64,000 nucleotides of DNA from JAEUKA01 sp044228505 (GTDB lineage: Bacteria > Myxococcota_A > Polyangia > Palsa-1104 > JAEUJZ01), in NCBI GenBank assembly GCA_044228505.1, contig JBGAUT010000006.1:62001-126000 (forward strand), given 5' to 3'. Under the pieces are notes generated by a model that had not been told where the DNA came from, ran no database searches, and worked only from the letters and a program-made list of their open reading frames with translations. Shown piece by piece: positions 8,885-17,058 of this stretch. A program made the translations under genes and the position numbers. Position 1 is the stretch's first letter, and each line of letters starts with the position of its first letter.

Positions 8885-8923
8885 AGAGGATGCCAGCCCC
8901 ACAAGGCGTTACGCGAGGTAAGC

Positions 8924-9859
8924 ATGAGGAGATTGGCAATAAGCCTGTGCATAGTGACAGCGTCGGCGCTCACGCTCTCTGGCGCAGGCGGAACGGCATA
9001 TGGGCAGGCGACAAAGCCGGCCGCAGCAGCACAACCGGCGAGTCCACCAGCGGCAGCAGCACCTGCTCCAGCCGCTGAGCCGCCGGCTGCAGAGCCACCT
9101 GCTGCGGAGCCACCAGCCGCCGCCCTGCCACCGTCGGGAGAGACGACAGCATCCGAGGTTTCGGGTGCAAAGACTCCGACGGATGACATCAGGGTCAAGA
9201 CCCGCTGGGATGACATAGCGGTTCTGCCCCGACGTTACACACTGAAGGCGAAGCGGCTCGAGGTATCTCCCTCGTACCACTTCACCCTCAATAACCCCCT
9301 TATCCGGCACCATGCCGTCGGCGCTCAGATTAATTATTTTCTGAGTGAGGCGTTGTGGCTCGGTGTTGAGGGGCAGTACTACTTCCCGCAGCAGACTTCC
9401 GACGTCACGGGGACCTACTTCCTCATCGGCTCGCAGGACAAAGCCCTGCCGGCGGTGAATAAGCTGATCTTCTCGGCGCTGCTCGACTTCGGATATGTCC
9501 CGGTTTCCGGTAAGTTCGCACTGTTCAACCGTGCGATCGTTCACTGGGAAGGCTACGTCACCCTCGGGGTCGGTGCCTTTATGAGCCAGGTCATTCCGGT
9601 CAAGCGGTCGGATCCTGCATTCAACACGATTAGTGCCATCTTCGACATCGGTGTGGGCTCGCGCCTGTTCCTGACTCGCTGGCTGGCCCTCAACGCGTTC
9701 CTCAAGCTGTACGGCTATCCCGACAAGTTCGAGCCGGTCGCCAACGCCTCGTTCACGAGGAGTGGTGCTGGTTGCAGTTCTTACCTAGCCGGACAGACCG
9801 CGGGAACCCAGGCGTTTGAAGACCTGCCGCCGAAGTTTGAATACAAGATGGCTCGGTAA
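8924..9859 (+). CDS. Outer-membrane beta-barrel protein (paralogue 1)
   Basis: A 311-residue exported protein. Starting at ATG 8924 (preceded by GAGG) gives a clear signal peptide (RRLAISLCIVTASAL..., cleavage near the A-Y-G-Q-A stretch). A roughly 50-residue Ala/Pro/Glu-rich linker follows, then a domain of alternating aromatic and polar strands ending in an aromatic/basic tail (FEYKMAR). The open frame extends upstream into ftsY but without protein-like content. It shares patterns with the next gene: a conserved strand near RLEVSPSYHFTLNNP / RLEITPQFTISANQP, and a FxLFNxxxxxxxxYxxxGxG segment. It is probably an outer-membrane barrel of the kind common in Myxococcota. The ligand is unknown. 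It is co-transcribed with the gene 17 nt downstream. Confidence 0.75.
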   Translation: MRRLAISLCIVTASALTLSGAGGTAYGQATKPAAAAQPASPPAAAAPAPAAEPPAAEPPAAEPPAAALPPSGETTASEVSGAKTPTDDIRVKTRWDDIAVLPRRYTLKAKRLEVSPSYHFTLNNPLIRHHAVGAQINYFLSEALWLGVEGQYYFPQQTSDVTGTYFLIGSQDKALPAVNKLIFSALLDFGYVPVSGKFALFNRAIVHWEGYVTLGVGAFMSQVIPVKRSDPAFNTISAIFDIGVGSRLFLTRWLALNAFLKLYGYPDKFEPVANASFTRSGAGCSSYLAGQTAGTQAFEDLPPKFEYKMAR

Positions 9860-9876
9860 GAGGAGCGAGGGATTAC

Positions 9877-10800
9877 ATGCGAACGCACATGCGAATCATC
9901 TTGTCGTTTGGGGCCCTCGCGCTGCTGGCAGCGCCAGCGCATGCAGACCGTGGGCGCAACCCTCTAGCGGGACAACCGGCTATCCGGCACCGCGTCGAGA
10001 TGCGCAAGATGCGGCTCGAGATCACGCCGCAGTTCACGATCTCCGCGAACCAGCCGTTTCTGATTGGGTTTGGAGGCGGTGCCAACATCCGCTTTCACCT
10101 GACCGACTGGCTGGCGATCGGTGGCTCGTATCACTACACCGCGAACGTCGCCTCACCGCTGGTGGGTCGGATTTCGGAAGCGCTGCCTGACACCTACGCG
10201 GTGCGGACATCGACTCCGGCTACCGACGACCCGACGGCAGGCCTGCGTCAGCCGAGCAAGGACATCTTCAAGGATCACTTGATCGGTCCGACGCTGGGAA
10301 TGTGGTCGGCGCACCTTGCACTGACCCCGATGGGTGGCAAGTTCTCGCTCTTCAACGCGCTGTTCGCCAACTATGACTTCTATGGCACGGTTGGTATCGG
10401 TGGCGTGATCCTCGGGACTCCACTGTCGAGTGGTGCGACCTCGTACACGGTTCGTACCGACAGCGCGGGTGGAATGTCGTCGCGAGCCGTGAATGAGACG
10501 GCACTGACGGCGGGTAACGATGTCAACTTGCAGTCGTCAACCCCGTTTGTGGGTCACCGCATCGCCGGCGTGTTTGGCATCGGTACGCACATCTTCTTCA
10601 ATGACTTCATCGGGCTAAACCTTGAGCTTCGCGATTACATGTACAAGGCGAACCCGGGTGGTCTGGATGTGAAGACGACCGATAGCAACAGCGATGGCTC
10701 GGGTGTCCTTTCCGAGCAGGACGAGTATCTGGTCAACCACCTGTACTTCGGTGTGGGTCTGACCATCATGATTCCGCCTGCGGCCAAGCTGTCTCGGTAG
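9877..10800 (+). CDS. Outer-membrane beta-barrel protein (paralogue 2)
   Basis: A 307-residue paralogue of the preceding gene, separated by 17 nt and carrying a good ribosome site (GAGG). The signal peptide covers roughly residues 1-22 (cleavage after A-H-A). Its mature part starts with basic residues and then the shared strand RLEITPQFTISANQPF and a Gly-rich turn (GFGGGANIRFHLTDWLAIGGSY). It lacks the Ala/Pro linker of its sister. The C-terminus (YFGVGLTIMIPPAAKLSR) looks like a last barrel strand plus a short tail. The pair may form a hetero-oligomer or be differentially used paralogues. A strong intrinsic terminator follows. Confidence 0.75.
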   Translation: MRTHMRIILSFGALALLAAPAHADRGRNPLAGQPAIRHRVEMRKMRLEITPQFTISANQPFLIGFGGGANIRFHLTDWLAIGGSYHYTANVASPLVGRISEALPDTYAVRTSTPATDDPTAGLRQPSKDIFKDHLIGPTLGMWSAHLALTPMGGKFSLFNALFANYDFYGTVGIGGVILGTPLSSGATSYTVRTDSAGGMSSRAVNETALTAGNDVNLQSSTPFVGHRIAGVFGIGTHIFFNDFIGLNLELRDYMYKANPGGLDVKTTDSNSDGSGVLSEQDEYLVNHLYFGVGLTIMIPPAAKLSR

Positions 10801-10826
10801 CCTTCGCCTTCGTATAGTCCAGCGTC

Positions 10827-10856
10827 AAAAGCCCAGGGTTCGCCTTGGGCTTTTTT
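10827..10856 (+). terminator. Intrinsic terminator after the beta-barrel pair
   Basis: A 10-bp stem (AAGCCCAGGG pairing with CCTTGGGCTT, one G-U) closed by a UUCG tetraloop and followed by TTTTTT. It lies 28 bp after the second barrel stop. It also shows that the next gene cannot start at the upstream end of its open frame (10845). Confidence 0.9.
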
Positions 10857-10904
10857 CGTTTTTGGAAACGTGACTCCTCGGTGGAGTTTCGGCATCCTCT
10901 CCCC

Positions 10905-12386
10905 ATGTCGTCTGCGTCCTGCAACGCGCCCCTGCTACGGCCTTTTGTGGCGGGTCGCTTCGTCGAAACAGCGAATCGTCGACAGCTTCTGGCACCGTAT
11001 GACCGCCGAGTCCTTGGCGAAGTATGTGACTGCGGTCAGGCCGAGATTGACGAGGCGCTCCGGGCAGCCGAGTCTGCGCTGGCGATCACTCGGAGGCTGA
11101 CCACCGACAAGCGGGCGGCGATTTGTACGGCGATTGCCAAAGGCCTGCTTGCCGCACAAGAGCGCCTCGCACACGCCATTTGTGACGATGCTGGCAAGCC
11201 GATTGCGGATGCGCGGGCCGAGGTGACTCGGGCCGTCCTGTGTTTTGAGCTGGCCGCTGCGGAGGTGCTGACCACCTCCGGAGAGGGCCAGGTGCTACCG
11301 ATGGATTTGGCACCGCTCGGCTATGGCCGGACCGGCATCCTGCGACGCTTTCCGCTGGGTCCGATTGCTGCCATCAGCCCGTTTAACTTTCCGCTCAACT
11401 TGCTGGTTCACAAGGTGGCACCGGCGATCGCGGCGGGCTGTCCGATTGTCTGTAAGCCTGCGTCGCAGACTCCTTCGGTGGCGCTGGTCCTGGCCGAGAT
11501 CATCCAGGCAGCGGGCTGGCCAAGTGGTGCGCTGTCGGTGGTTCCGGCGACGCGTGCTGCCGCCGATCTGTTGGTGACCGACGATCGCTGCAAGCTGCTG
11601 ACGTTTACCGGCTCGGCCCCGGTGGGCTGGGACATGAAGGCCCGCGCTGGCAAAAAGAAGGTCACGCTCGAGCTGGGCGGCAACGCAGCGGTCATCATCG
11701 ACGAGACGTGCAGCGATCACGACCTAGAGACGATCGTCCCCAAGCTGGTCTATGGCGCGTACTCCTACTCGGGTCAAAAGTGCATCAGCATCCAGCGGGT
11801 GTACGTGGTGGCCAAGCAGGGCGATCGGCTCTATCGGGCGGTCTGTGAGCGGTTGCAAGCGGCGGTGGCCGTGATCAAAGTGGGCGATCCACATGATCCT
11901 GCGGTCCTGGTCGGGCCGATGATCGATGAGCACAATGCGCGGCGTGTCGAGTCATGGGTGGCCGAGGCCGAGAGCCTGGGGGCCCGGCGGCTGTGCGGTG
12001 GTGAGCGACAAGGAACCTTTTTGCCACCCACGCTGCTTGCCGAAGCGCCCGCAGGGGCTCGGGTCGTCCGCGATGAGGTCTTTGGTCCGGTGTGTCACCT
12101 GGACCGAGTTGCGAGCTTCGAGGCCGCGCTGGCCGCGGTGAACGACTCGCGCTTTGGGCTACAGGCTGCCGTGTTCACCCACGATCTGGGTCACGCGCTG
12201 CGTGCGCACGAGGAGCTGTGCGTCGGTGCCGTGATCCTAAACGAAGCCCCGAGCTTCCGTATCGACCACATGCCGTACGGCGGTGTAAAGGACTCGGGAC
12301 TGGGACGTGAGGGCATTCGCAGCGCGATTGTCGATATGACCGAGCCTCGGCTGCTCATCACCGGCGCGCTTCCGAGCGCCCACTAG
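10905..12386 (+). CDS. Aldehyde dehydrogenase (NAD(P)-dependent, ALDH superfamily)
   Basis: A 493-residue aldehyde dehydrogenase oxidising an aldehyde to an acid (or acyl-CoA). The start at ATG 10905 is chosen because the open frame upstream runs into the terminator. Visible motifs are the cofactor-binding SPFNFPLN and CKPASQTP segments, FTGSAPVGWDMK, the general-base region LELGGNAAVIID, and the nucleophile in YSYSGQKCIS. The C-terminal YGGVKDSGLGREG is the conserved ALDH ending. The GapN/lactaldehyde/succinate-semialdehyde branch seems likely, but the substrate cannot be assigned. The ALDH stop is 20 nt before folD on the same strand, so they may share a transcript. Confidence 0.9.
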   Translation: MSSASCNAPLLRPFVAGRFVETANRRQLLAPYDRRVLGEVCDCGQAEIDEALRAAESALAITRRLTTDKRAAICTAIAKGLLAAQERLAHAICDDAGKPIADARAEVTRAVLCFELAAAEVLTTSGEGQVLPMDLAPLGYGRTGILRRFPLGPIAAISPFNFPLNLLVHKVAPAIAAGCPIVCKPASQTPSVALVLAEIIQAAGWPSGALSVVPATRAAADLLVTDDRCKLLTFTGSAPVGWDMKARAGKKKVTLELGGNAAVIIDETCSDHDLETIVPKLVYGAYSYSGQKCISIQRVYVVAKQGDRLYRAVCERLQAAVAVIKVGDPHDPAVLVGPMIDEHNARRVESWVAEAESLGARRLCGGERQGTFLPPTLLAEAPAGARVVRDEVFGPVCHLDRVASFEAALAAVNDSRFGLQAAVFTHDLGHALRAHEELCVGAVILNEAPSFRIDHMPYGGVKDSGLGREGIRSAIVDMTEPRLLITGALPSAH

Positions 12387-12406
12387 TAGATCGCAAGGAG
12401 CTTCCC

Positions 12407-13279
12407 ATGAGCGAGCAACGGGCCAACGTCCTGGATGGAAAAGCCATTGCCCAAAAGGTCCGAGCCGAGGTGCGCGACGAGGTTTCGGCCCTCGCTCAAC
12501 AAGGCATTGTGCCTGGCCTGGCCGTCATCATCGTTGGCGATGATCCCGCCTCGCTGGTCTACGTCCGCAACAAAGGCCGCGCCTGTCACGAGGTCGGAAT
12601 TGCCGTCTTCGATCATCACTTGCCCGCGCAGACCACCGCGTCCGAGCTGTCCGCGCTGATCCATCAGCTCAATCACGATTCGCGAGTCCACGGTGTGCTG
12701 CTCCAGCTCCCGATTCCGGTGGGGCTGCCGGTCGGCAAGCTGCTCGACCAGATCGATCCGATGAAGGATGTCGATGGTCTGCTGGCGGAAAACGTCGGTC
12801 GGCTGTGGCTCGGCCGGCCTCGCTTTGTGCCGTGTACGCCACTTGGGGTGATGCGGATCTTGGCCGAAGCCGGGACCACGCTCAGCGGAGCACGGGCGGT
12901 GGTGATCGGGCGGTCGATCTTGGTGGGGCGTCCGATGGCGGCCTTGCTGCTCGGGGCGGATGCCACCGTGACGATCTGCCACTCGAAGAGTCGTGATCTG
13001 GCCGAGCGGGTTGCGGAGGCCGATCTGGTGGTCGCCGCGATTGGCAAGCCAGAGGCCATCTCCGGTCGCTGGATCAAGCCCGGGGCCACTGTGATCGACG
13101 TCGGGATCAACCGACTCGCGGACGGTCGGCTGGTGGGTGATGTGGAGTTTTCTGTGGCGGTCGAGCGAGCTGCGGCGATCACTCCGGTTCCGGGCGGCGT
13201 CGGACCGCTGACGATCGCGTATCTGCTTCACAACACCGTGCTCGCGGCCAAGCTGGGTCACGGTCTGCTGGGCGGTTAG
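12407..13279 (+). CDS. folD: Methylenetetrahydrofolate dehydrogenase/cyclohydrolase FolD
   Basis: A 290-residue bifunctional enzyme that interconverts 5,10-methylene-THF, methenyl-THF and 10-formyl-THF in cytoplasmic one-carbon metabolism. The active-site motif YVRNKGRACHEVGI carries the catalytic Tyr and Lys. Also present are LLQLPIP, the KDVDGL loop, CTPLGVM, the NADP-binding VIGRSILVGRPMA and the signature TPVPGGVGPLTIAYLL. AAGGAG lies before ATG 12407. The length is typical. Its TAG stop overlaps the TAA of the convergent lipoprotein gene through the tetranucleotide TTAG. Confidence 0.97.
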   Translation: MSEQRANVLDGKAIAQKVRAEVRDEVSALAQQGIVPGLAVIIVGDDPASLVYVRNKGRACHEVGIAVFDHHLPAQTTASELSALIHQLNHDSRVHGVLLQLPIPVGLPVGKLLDQIDPMKDVDGLLAENVGRLWLGRPRFVPCTPLGVMRILAEAGTTLSGARAVVIGRSILVGRPMAALLLGADATVTICHSKSRDLAERVAEADLVVAAIGKPEAISGRWIKPGATVIDVGINRLADGRLVGDVEFSVAVERAAAITPVPGGVGPLTIAYLLHNTVLAAKLGHGLLGG

Positions 13280-14472
13280 TGCCCGACGGCGGCGGGCGGC
13301 GTGGGCGTGGCCCCAGGAGGCGGGCTCGGCGGCAGCGTCAAAAACGTCGGCGACGTGGTGGCCGGGACTCGCTGGGGTGCGCGGGATGCGGGTTCGACGA
13401 TCTCGCGGATCGGCTTGCCGGTGGCCGATGGAAACGAAACCCCAAGCAGCTTGGCAATGGTCGGCGCGATATCGGTGTGTAGATAGGTGCCACGGGCGGT
13501 CTTGGCCGGAATGCCAGGGCCAACCGCCAGCGCGAACACGCCGCTACAGCCCGAGCACGGCTTGGTGCGAATCTTTTCGGCGATACATTTGCCATGAGAG
13601 GCCCACTGCGCCGGATCATCTGCCGTATCTCGTCCATGGTCGGTGGTGACCACCAGATAGGTATTGTCGCGGTAAAACGGGTCGGCTTGGAGCGCGTCCC
13701 AGATCCGCCCGAGCAGGTAGTCGTCCTGCCGCAGCGCCTGGTGATAGTGGAAGATGCCGTAGTGTTGCCCGGCCTTGCGCTGCACCCGGGCGTGAAGGTG
13801 CGCTTCCTCATCGGCGTCGCCGAGGTGAATCACCAGCAGCCGGGGATGGCGCTTCGGAACCTCGCGCAGTACGTCCATTAGCGTGTCGATGTCGGTGCGC
13901 GAGTTCGAGTAGACCTCGGGCTTGAAGAAAATCGGCGGCTCGGTGGGCTGCAGCACATTCGACTTGAAGGCACAGCTTCGATAAAAGTCATCGTCCGGCA
14001 GCATCGGCGGGGTGAACGCAATCGTGCACAGCGGCCCCCACGAGGCAATCAGCCCGACGCCATCGAAGCCGAGCCTTAGCTGTTTGCGCGCCTCCTGCAT
14101 CAGTGTCGGGTAGTGGCTGCGGAAGTCCTCGACTGGCGGGTAGTTGCTGAGGATCTTCTCTTGGCGACGACCGGCGAAGATGTCGGCATAGGCGGGCAGG
14201 CTGACCCCGGCGGGGTTCGAGATCGCGACGTTTGGCATCCACAGCCCGCGCTTGCGAAGCTGGAGCAGCACGGGAAACAGATCGCTGCTGCGCACCGGCT
14301 TGCCCGCGTCATCGACGGCTCGACCTCCCCATTCTTGCTGACGGACGCCGTCGATCAGCACCAGCACGACGTTGCGACCAGCGGGCAGCTCGGCAGGGGG
14401 ATTCTCTGCGGCTTGACTACAGGCCACGCCCAGGCCCACCCACAGTGCCAGCACGAAGGGAAAGATCCGCAT
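13276..14472 (-). CDS. Alkaline-phosphatase-superfamily lipoprotein
   Basis: A 398-residue exported metal-dependent hydrolase of the alkaline phosphatase/sulfatase/phosphoglyceromutase superfamily. ATG 14472 gives a lipoprotein signal (lipobox G-V-A-C). Metal and nucleophile motifs are VVLVLIDGVRQQEW (first Asp), a nucleophile region NPAGVSLPAYADIFAG, VIHLGDADEEAHLH (Asp/His) and VVTTDHGRD (Asp-His). A later H (WASHGK) completes the metal set. A Pro/Thr-rich tail of about 30 residues closes the protein. The substrate (phosphate ester, sulfate ester or phosphodiester) is not evident. It converges on folD with a 4-bp overlap. Confidence 0.82.
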   Translation of the reverse strand: MRIFPFVLALWVGLGVACSQAAENPPAELPAGRNVVLVLIDGVRQQEWGGRAVDDAGKPVRSSDLFPVLLQLRKRGLWMPNVAISNPAGVSLPAYADIFAGRRQEKILSNYPPVEDFRSHYPTLMQEARKQLRLGFDGVGLIASWGPLCTIAFTPPMLPDDDFYRSCAFKSNVLQPTEPPIFFKPEVYSNSRTDIDTLMDVLREVPKRHPRLLVIHLGDADEEAHLHARVQRKAGQHYGIFHYHQALRQDDYLLGRIWDALQADPFYRDNTYLVVTTDHGRDTADDPAQWASHGKCIAEKIRTKPCSGCSGVFALAVGPGIPAKTARGTYLHTDIAPTIAKLLGVSFPSATGKPIREIVEPASRAPQRVPATTSPTFLTLPPSPPPGATPTPPAAVGH

Positions 14473-14802
14473 TTTCAATTACATAGTAGGGGAGCGCAAC
14501 GGCGGCTGTCTAGGCAGGCAAGCGGCCAATCGAGGCGAAGTTGGGGAGGTCTAGTCCTCAAGCAAGCGAAGTGGATTGGACGGGGGCGAGGTCGAGAGCC
14601 CGAAAAAGCGAAGAGGATTCGACAAGGGCGAGGTCGAGAGCCCAAAAAAGCGAAGAGGATTCGACAAGGGCGAGGTCGAGAGCCCGAAAAAGCGAAGAGG
14701 GTTGGACGCGGGCGAGGTCAAGAGCCCGAAAAGGTGAAGTGGACTCGACCCTGGGGAGGTCGAGACCCCAACCGAGCGCAGGGTTGTGATACCAAAGAAG
14801 GC
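14473..14802. other. Intergenic region, phosphatase lipoprotein / HSDL2-like SDR
   Basis: A 330-bp divergent gap, mostly filled by the 42-bp repeat array. On the minus strand a TACTAT box lies 10 nt before the lipoprotein ATG. On the plus strand AAGAAGG precedes the SDR ATG. No other gene-like frame is seen. Confidence 0.6.
14535..14776 (+). repeat. 42-bp tandem repeat array (one partial, five further copies)
   Basis: A direct repeat of exactly 42 bp occupies the gap between the phosphatase lipoprotein and the HSDL2-like gene. The common core is GCGAGGTCGAGAGCCCGA. Full-length units start (GCGAAG) at 14566, 14608, 14650 and 14692, a diverged one at 14734, and a shortened one at 14535. The middle two units are nearly identical; outer ones diverge. 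There are no unique spacers, so it is not a CRISPR array. 42 bp equals 14 codons and also four DNA helical turns. The frames stay open throughout on both strands, but the 14-residue Arg/Ser/Glu repeats encoded do not resemble a known protein. Confidence 0.9.
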
Positions 14803-15633
14803 ATGACTACGACCCGTTCCCTCAAAGGTAAGACCCTGTTTATCTCTGGCGCGAGCCGAGGCATTGGACTCGCGATCGGTGTACGTGCGGCCCGAGATGG
14901 CGCAAACGTCGTCATCGCCGCCAAGACCGCCGAGCCAAACCCCAAGCTGCCCGGCACCATCTATTCTGCGGCTGAGGAGATCGAGCGAGCCGGTGGCAAG
15001 GCGCTGCCCTGCATCGTCGACATCCGTAACGAGGACCAGATTCAGGCCGCCGTGGCAAAAGCCGTTGCGATGTTTGGTGGGATCGACATCCTCGTCAACA
15101 ACGCCTCCGCGATCAGCTTGTCGGGCACGCTGCAGACGCCGATGAAGCGCTACGACCTGATGCACCAGATCAATACTCGCGGCACCTTCGCCTGCTCCCA
15201 GGCCTGTCTGCCTCACCTGCTGAAGGCCGAAAACCCGCACATCTTGAACCTGTCGCCGCCGCTCAACATGGAGGCGCGCTGGTTCGCTCCGCACGTCGCG
15301 TACACGATGGCCAAGTTCGGCATGAGCATGTGTGTACTCGGCATGGCCGAGGAGTTCCGTTCCGAAGGTGTCGCCGTAAACGCCCTCTGGCCCCGCACCA
15401 CCATCGCCACCGCCGCCATCAACAACCTCCTTGGCGGTGAGGCGATCATGAAGGGCAGCCGCAAGCCCGAGATCATGGGCGACGCCGCCCACTACATCTT
15501 CACAAGGCCCAGCCGTACCTGCACCGGCAACTTCTTCATCGATGATGAAGTCATGGCCGCAGAAGGCATCACCAACCTAGACCACTACGCCTTCTTCCCC
15601 GGCGAGCCCCTCATCCCCGACTTTTTTGTGTAG
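14803..15633 (+). CDS. HSDL2-like short-chain dehydrogenase
   Basis: A 276-residue SDR closely resembling the N-terminal dehydrogenase half of animal hydroxysteroid-dehydrogenase-like protein 2 (HSDL2). Matching landmarks are TLFISGASRGIG, VVIAAKTAEPNPKLPGTIY, ALPCIVDIRNE, DILVNNASAISL, NLSPPLNM (catalytic Ser), YTMAKFGMSM (Tyr/Lys) and VNALWPRTTI. The protein ends at PGEPLIPDFFV, where HSDL2 continues into an SCP2 sterol-carrier domain; that domain is absent here. Its role is probably lipid or fatty-acyl metabolism, with the exact substrate unknown. The start is ATG 14803 with AAGAAGG upstream; the open frame continues back through the tandem repeats but has no SDR homology there. Confidence 0.88.
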   Translation: MTTTRSLKGKTLFISGASRGIGLAIGVRAARDGANVVIAAKTAEPNPKLPGTIYSAAEEIERAGGKALPCIVDIRNEDQIQAAVAKAVAMFGGIDILVNNASAISLSGTLQTPMKRYDLMHQINTRGTFACSQACLPHLLKAENPHILNLSPPLNMEARWFAPHVAYTMAKFGMSMCVLGMAEEFRSEGVAVNALWPRTTIATAAINNLLGGEAIMKGSRKPEIMGDAAHYIFTRPSRTCTGNFFIDDEVMAAEGITNLDHYAFFPGEPLIPDFFV

Positions 15634-15641
15634 AGCTCGAG

Positions 15642-17048
15642 CTACTTCGAGGACTGGAAGATGAACGGGTAGGCGAACTGGACTTCGCCGCCGCCCTTCG
15701 GGGCTGGGAAGCGCCACGACTGCGCCCGCTCGACAATGCACTTGGCAAAGTCGTCGTCGTGCATCGTGTCGACCTCGATCTCGACGTGGCTGACCTTGCC
15801 CGCCTGGTTTACCGAAAAGCGCAGCGTGATCTTGCCCGCCAGCGTGGCGTTGCGCTTCAGCGCCGCTTCATAGCAAGCCACCATCGCCCCGCGATACTGC
15901 CGAATCTTGGCCGCCACCTGTCCCGGATCGAGATCCCCCGGGTCGAGATCCTGCGGGGCCGACTCTTGGACAATGGCGCGCACCTTTTTTTCGGTCTTTT
16001 CGCCCGTCCCCACGCCATCGCGGGGTCCGGTCATCGTCAGCGAGCCGATGCTCTGGCTCGACCCGGTGCCATCGCCGCCCCGTACCGTTCCAAGGCCCGC
16101 CTGGCCCGTCACTGGACCGACGCCGCCGACCTCGCGGAACACCTTGTCGGGGTCGCCGTCCCCCGCGCCATCCTTGAGCGCATCGGCGAGCGCCCCGTCC
16201 GGCCCCTTCGCGGTCAGCATCTTGAGCACGCCCATCGTCTGAAGCTGCTGCTCCATCTTGGCTCGCTGGGCTGCGATCCGAGCGGCCACCTCGGCGGGAT
16301 CTTCTTCCTTCTTCGGCTGCGGCGCGGGCTTGTCGTTTTGCGCCGTCTCGGTCTTCTTCTTGTCGTCGGCTTTCTTGTCGTCGGCCTTCTTCGCCTCGGC
16401 CTTGGGCTGCGGCGGCAGCTTGGGCGGCTCGACCTTCTTTGGAACCAGCATCTTCACGAACCGCTCGGGAATTTCCTCGATAGCGGTCGGTTTCGGTCGT
16501 TCCATGGCCCGCAGGTAGAACACAAACGCAAAGTGGGCCACGAACGAGGCCAGCGCAATCTGGGCCAGCCGCATGTCGAGCGTGGTCAGAAGCTGGGGAC
16601 GCAGCGACGACGGCAGTTGCGGGCGGGGCGCGAGCGGCGGTGCCTTGACGAGCTGGAACAGGATCTTCAGATCCCCAAAGCGCAGCTCACCCTTCGCCGA
16701 GCCGGACAGGGGCACATGCCACAGCGACTTGTGCGCGACCGCATCGCCGTCATCGATCAGCTGTTGCAAGCTGACTGGCTGACCATCGAGCGCCACCCGG
16801 CCTTTGTATTCCTCGCCAAACTGGAGCACCCAGCCCTTGTCGCCCGCGACAAACAGCGTCGCGGTATCACCGAGTCCTTCGGTGGGCGGGACGATCAGCG
16901 TGCAGGATGCATCTTTGCCAAGGCTGACCTCTCGTGGGGTGCGAAACAGCCGCTCTTCGAGAGGCTTGCCACCGAGGAACAGGCCGAGCCGCAGGGCAGG
17001 GGCAGCGTGTTTGTCGGCGTGGTCGTGGTTGTGCGGAGGGGCAGTCAT
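15642..17048 (-). CDS. FHA-like/TonB-like envelope protein with AgmX/PglI C-terminal domain
   Basis: A 468-residue inner-membrane-anchored protein. Residues about 15-125 form a cytoplasmic FHA-like beta domain (LRLGLFLGGKPLEERLF, EVSLGKDASCTLIVP). A membrane helix follows at about 165-185 (LAQIALASFVAHFAFVFYL). Then comes a Lys/Pro/Ala/Asp-rich spacer and a C-terminal TonB-like domain (DPGQVAAKIRQYRGAMVACYE..., GKITLRFSVNQAGKVSHVEIE) of the AgmX/PglI (GltJ/GltG) type. Such proteins span the periplasm to transmit inner-membrane energy or signals to outer-membrane partners. ATG 17048 is preferred over the TTG at 17057. It is the last gene of a four-gene operon with the TPR protein. Confidence 0.83.
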   Translation of the reverse strand: MTAPPHNHDHADKHAAPALRLGLFLGGKPLEERLFRTPREVSLGKDASCTLIVPPTEGLGDTATLFVAGDKGWVLQFGEEYKGRVALDGQPVSLQQLIDDGDAVAHKSLWHVPLSGSAKGELRFGDLKILFQLVKAPPLAPRPQLPSSLRPQLLTTLDMRLAQIALASFVAHFAFVFYLRAMERPKPTAIEEIPERFVKMLVPKKVEPPKLPPQPKAEAKKADDKKADDKKKTETAQNDKPAPQPKKEEDPAEVAARIAAQRAKMEQQLQTMGVLKMLTAKGPDGALADALKDGAGDGDPDKVFREVGGVGPVTGQAGLGTVRGGDGTGSSQSIGSLTMTGPRDGVGTGEKTEKKVRAIVQESAPQDLDPGDLDPGQVAAKIRQYRGAMVACYEAALKRNATLAGKITLRFSVNQAGKVSHVEIEVDTMHDDDFAKCIVERAQSWRFPAPKGGGEVQFAYPFIFQSSK

Positions 17049-17058
17049 CGTCAGCAAC

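Larger units (their letters stand above)
8560..8923. other. Non-coding gap between ftsY and the beta-barrel genes
   Basis: This 364-bp stretch has no convincing gene. An open frame crosses it into the following barrel gene, but it begins inside ftsY and lacks protein-like composition. It contains two small stem-loops (8707-8723 and 8766-8786) and an inverted repeat (8863-8884) close to the barrel start. Neither stem-loop is followed by a T-run, so ftsY has no obvious intrinsic terminator. A small RNA cannot be excluded, but no tRNA or SRP RNA signature was seen. Confidence 0.6.

Noticed and set aside
10813..10818. TATAGT as a promoter for the aldehyde dehydrogenase
   Set aside because: A transcript from it would run at once into the terminator at 10827-10856.
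12383..13261. 292-residue minus-strand frame over folD
   Set aside because: folD is unmistakable on the plus strand; the antisense product is rich in His, Arg, Asp and Gln with no domain.
14535..14776. CRISPR array
   Set aside because: The 42-bp repeats are contiguous with no unique spacers, and no cas gene is nearby.
14113..14802. N-terminal extension of the HSDL2-like protein through the tandem repeats
   Set aside because: It crosses the divergent lipoprotein gene and lacks homology; a ribosome site lies directly before ATG 14803.
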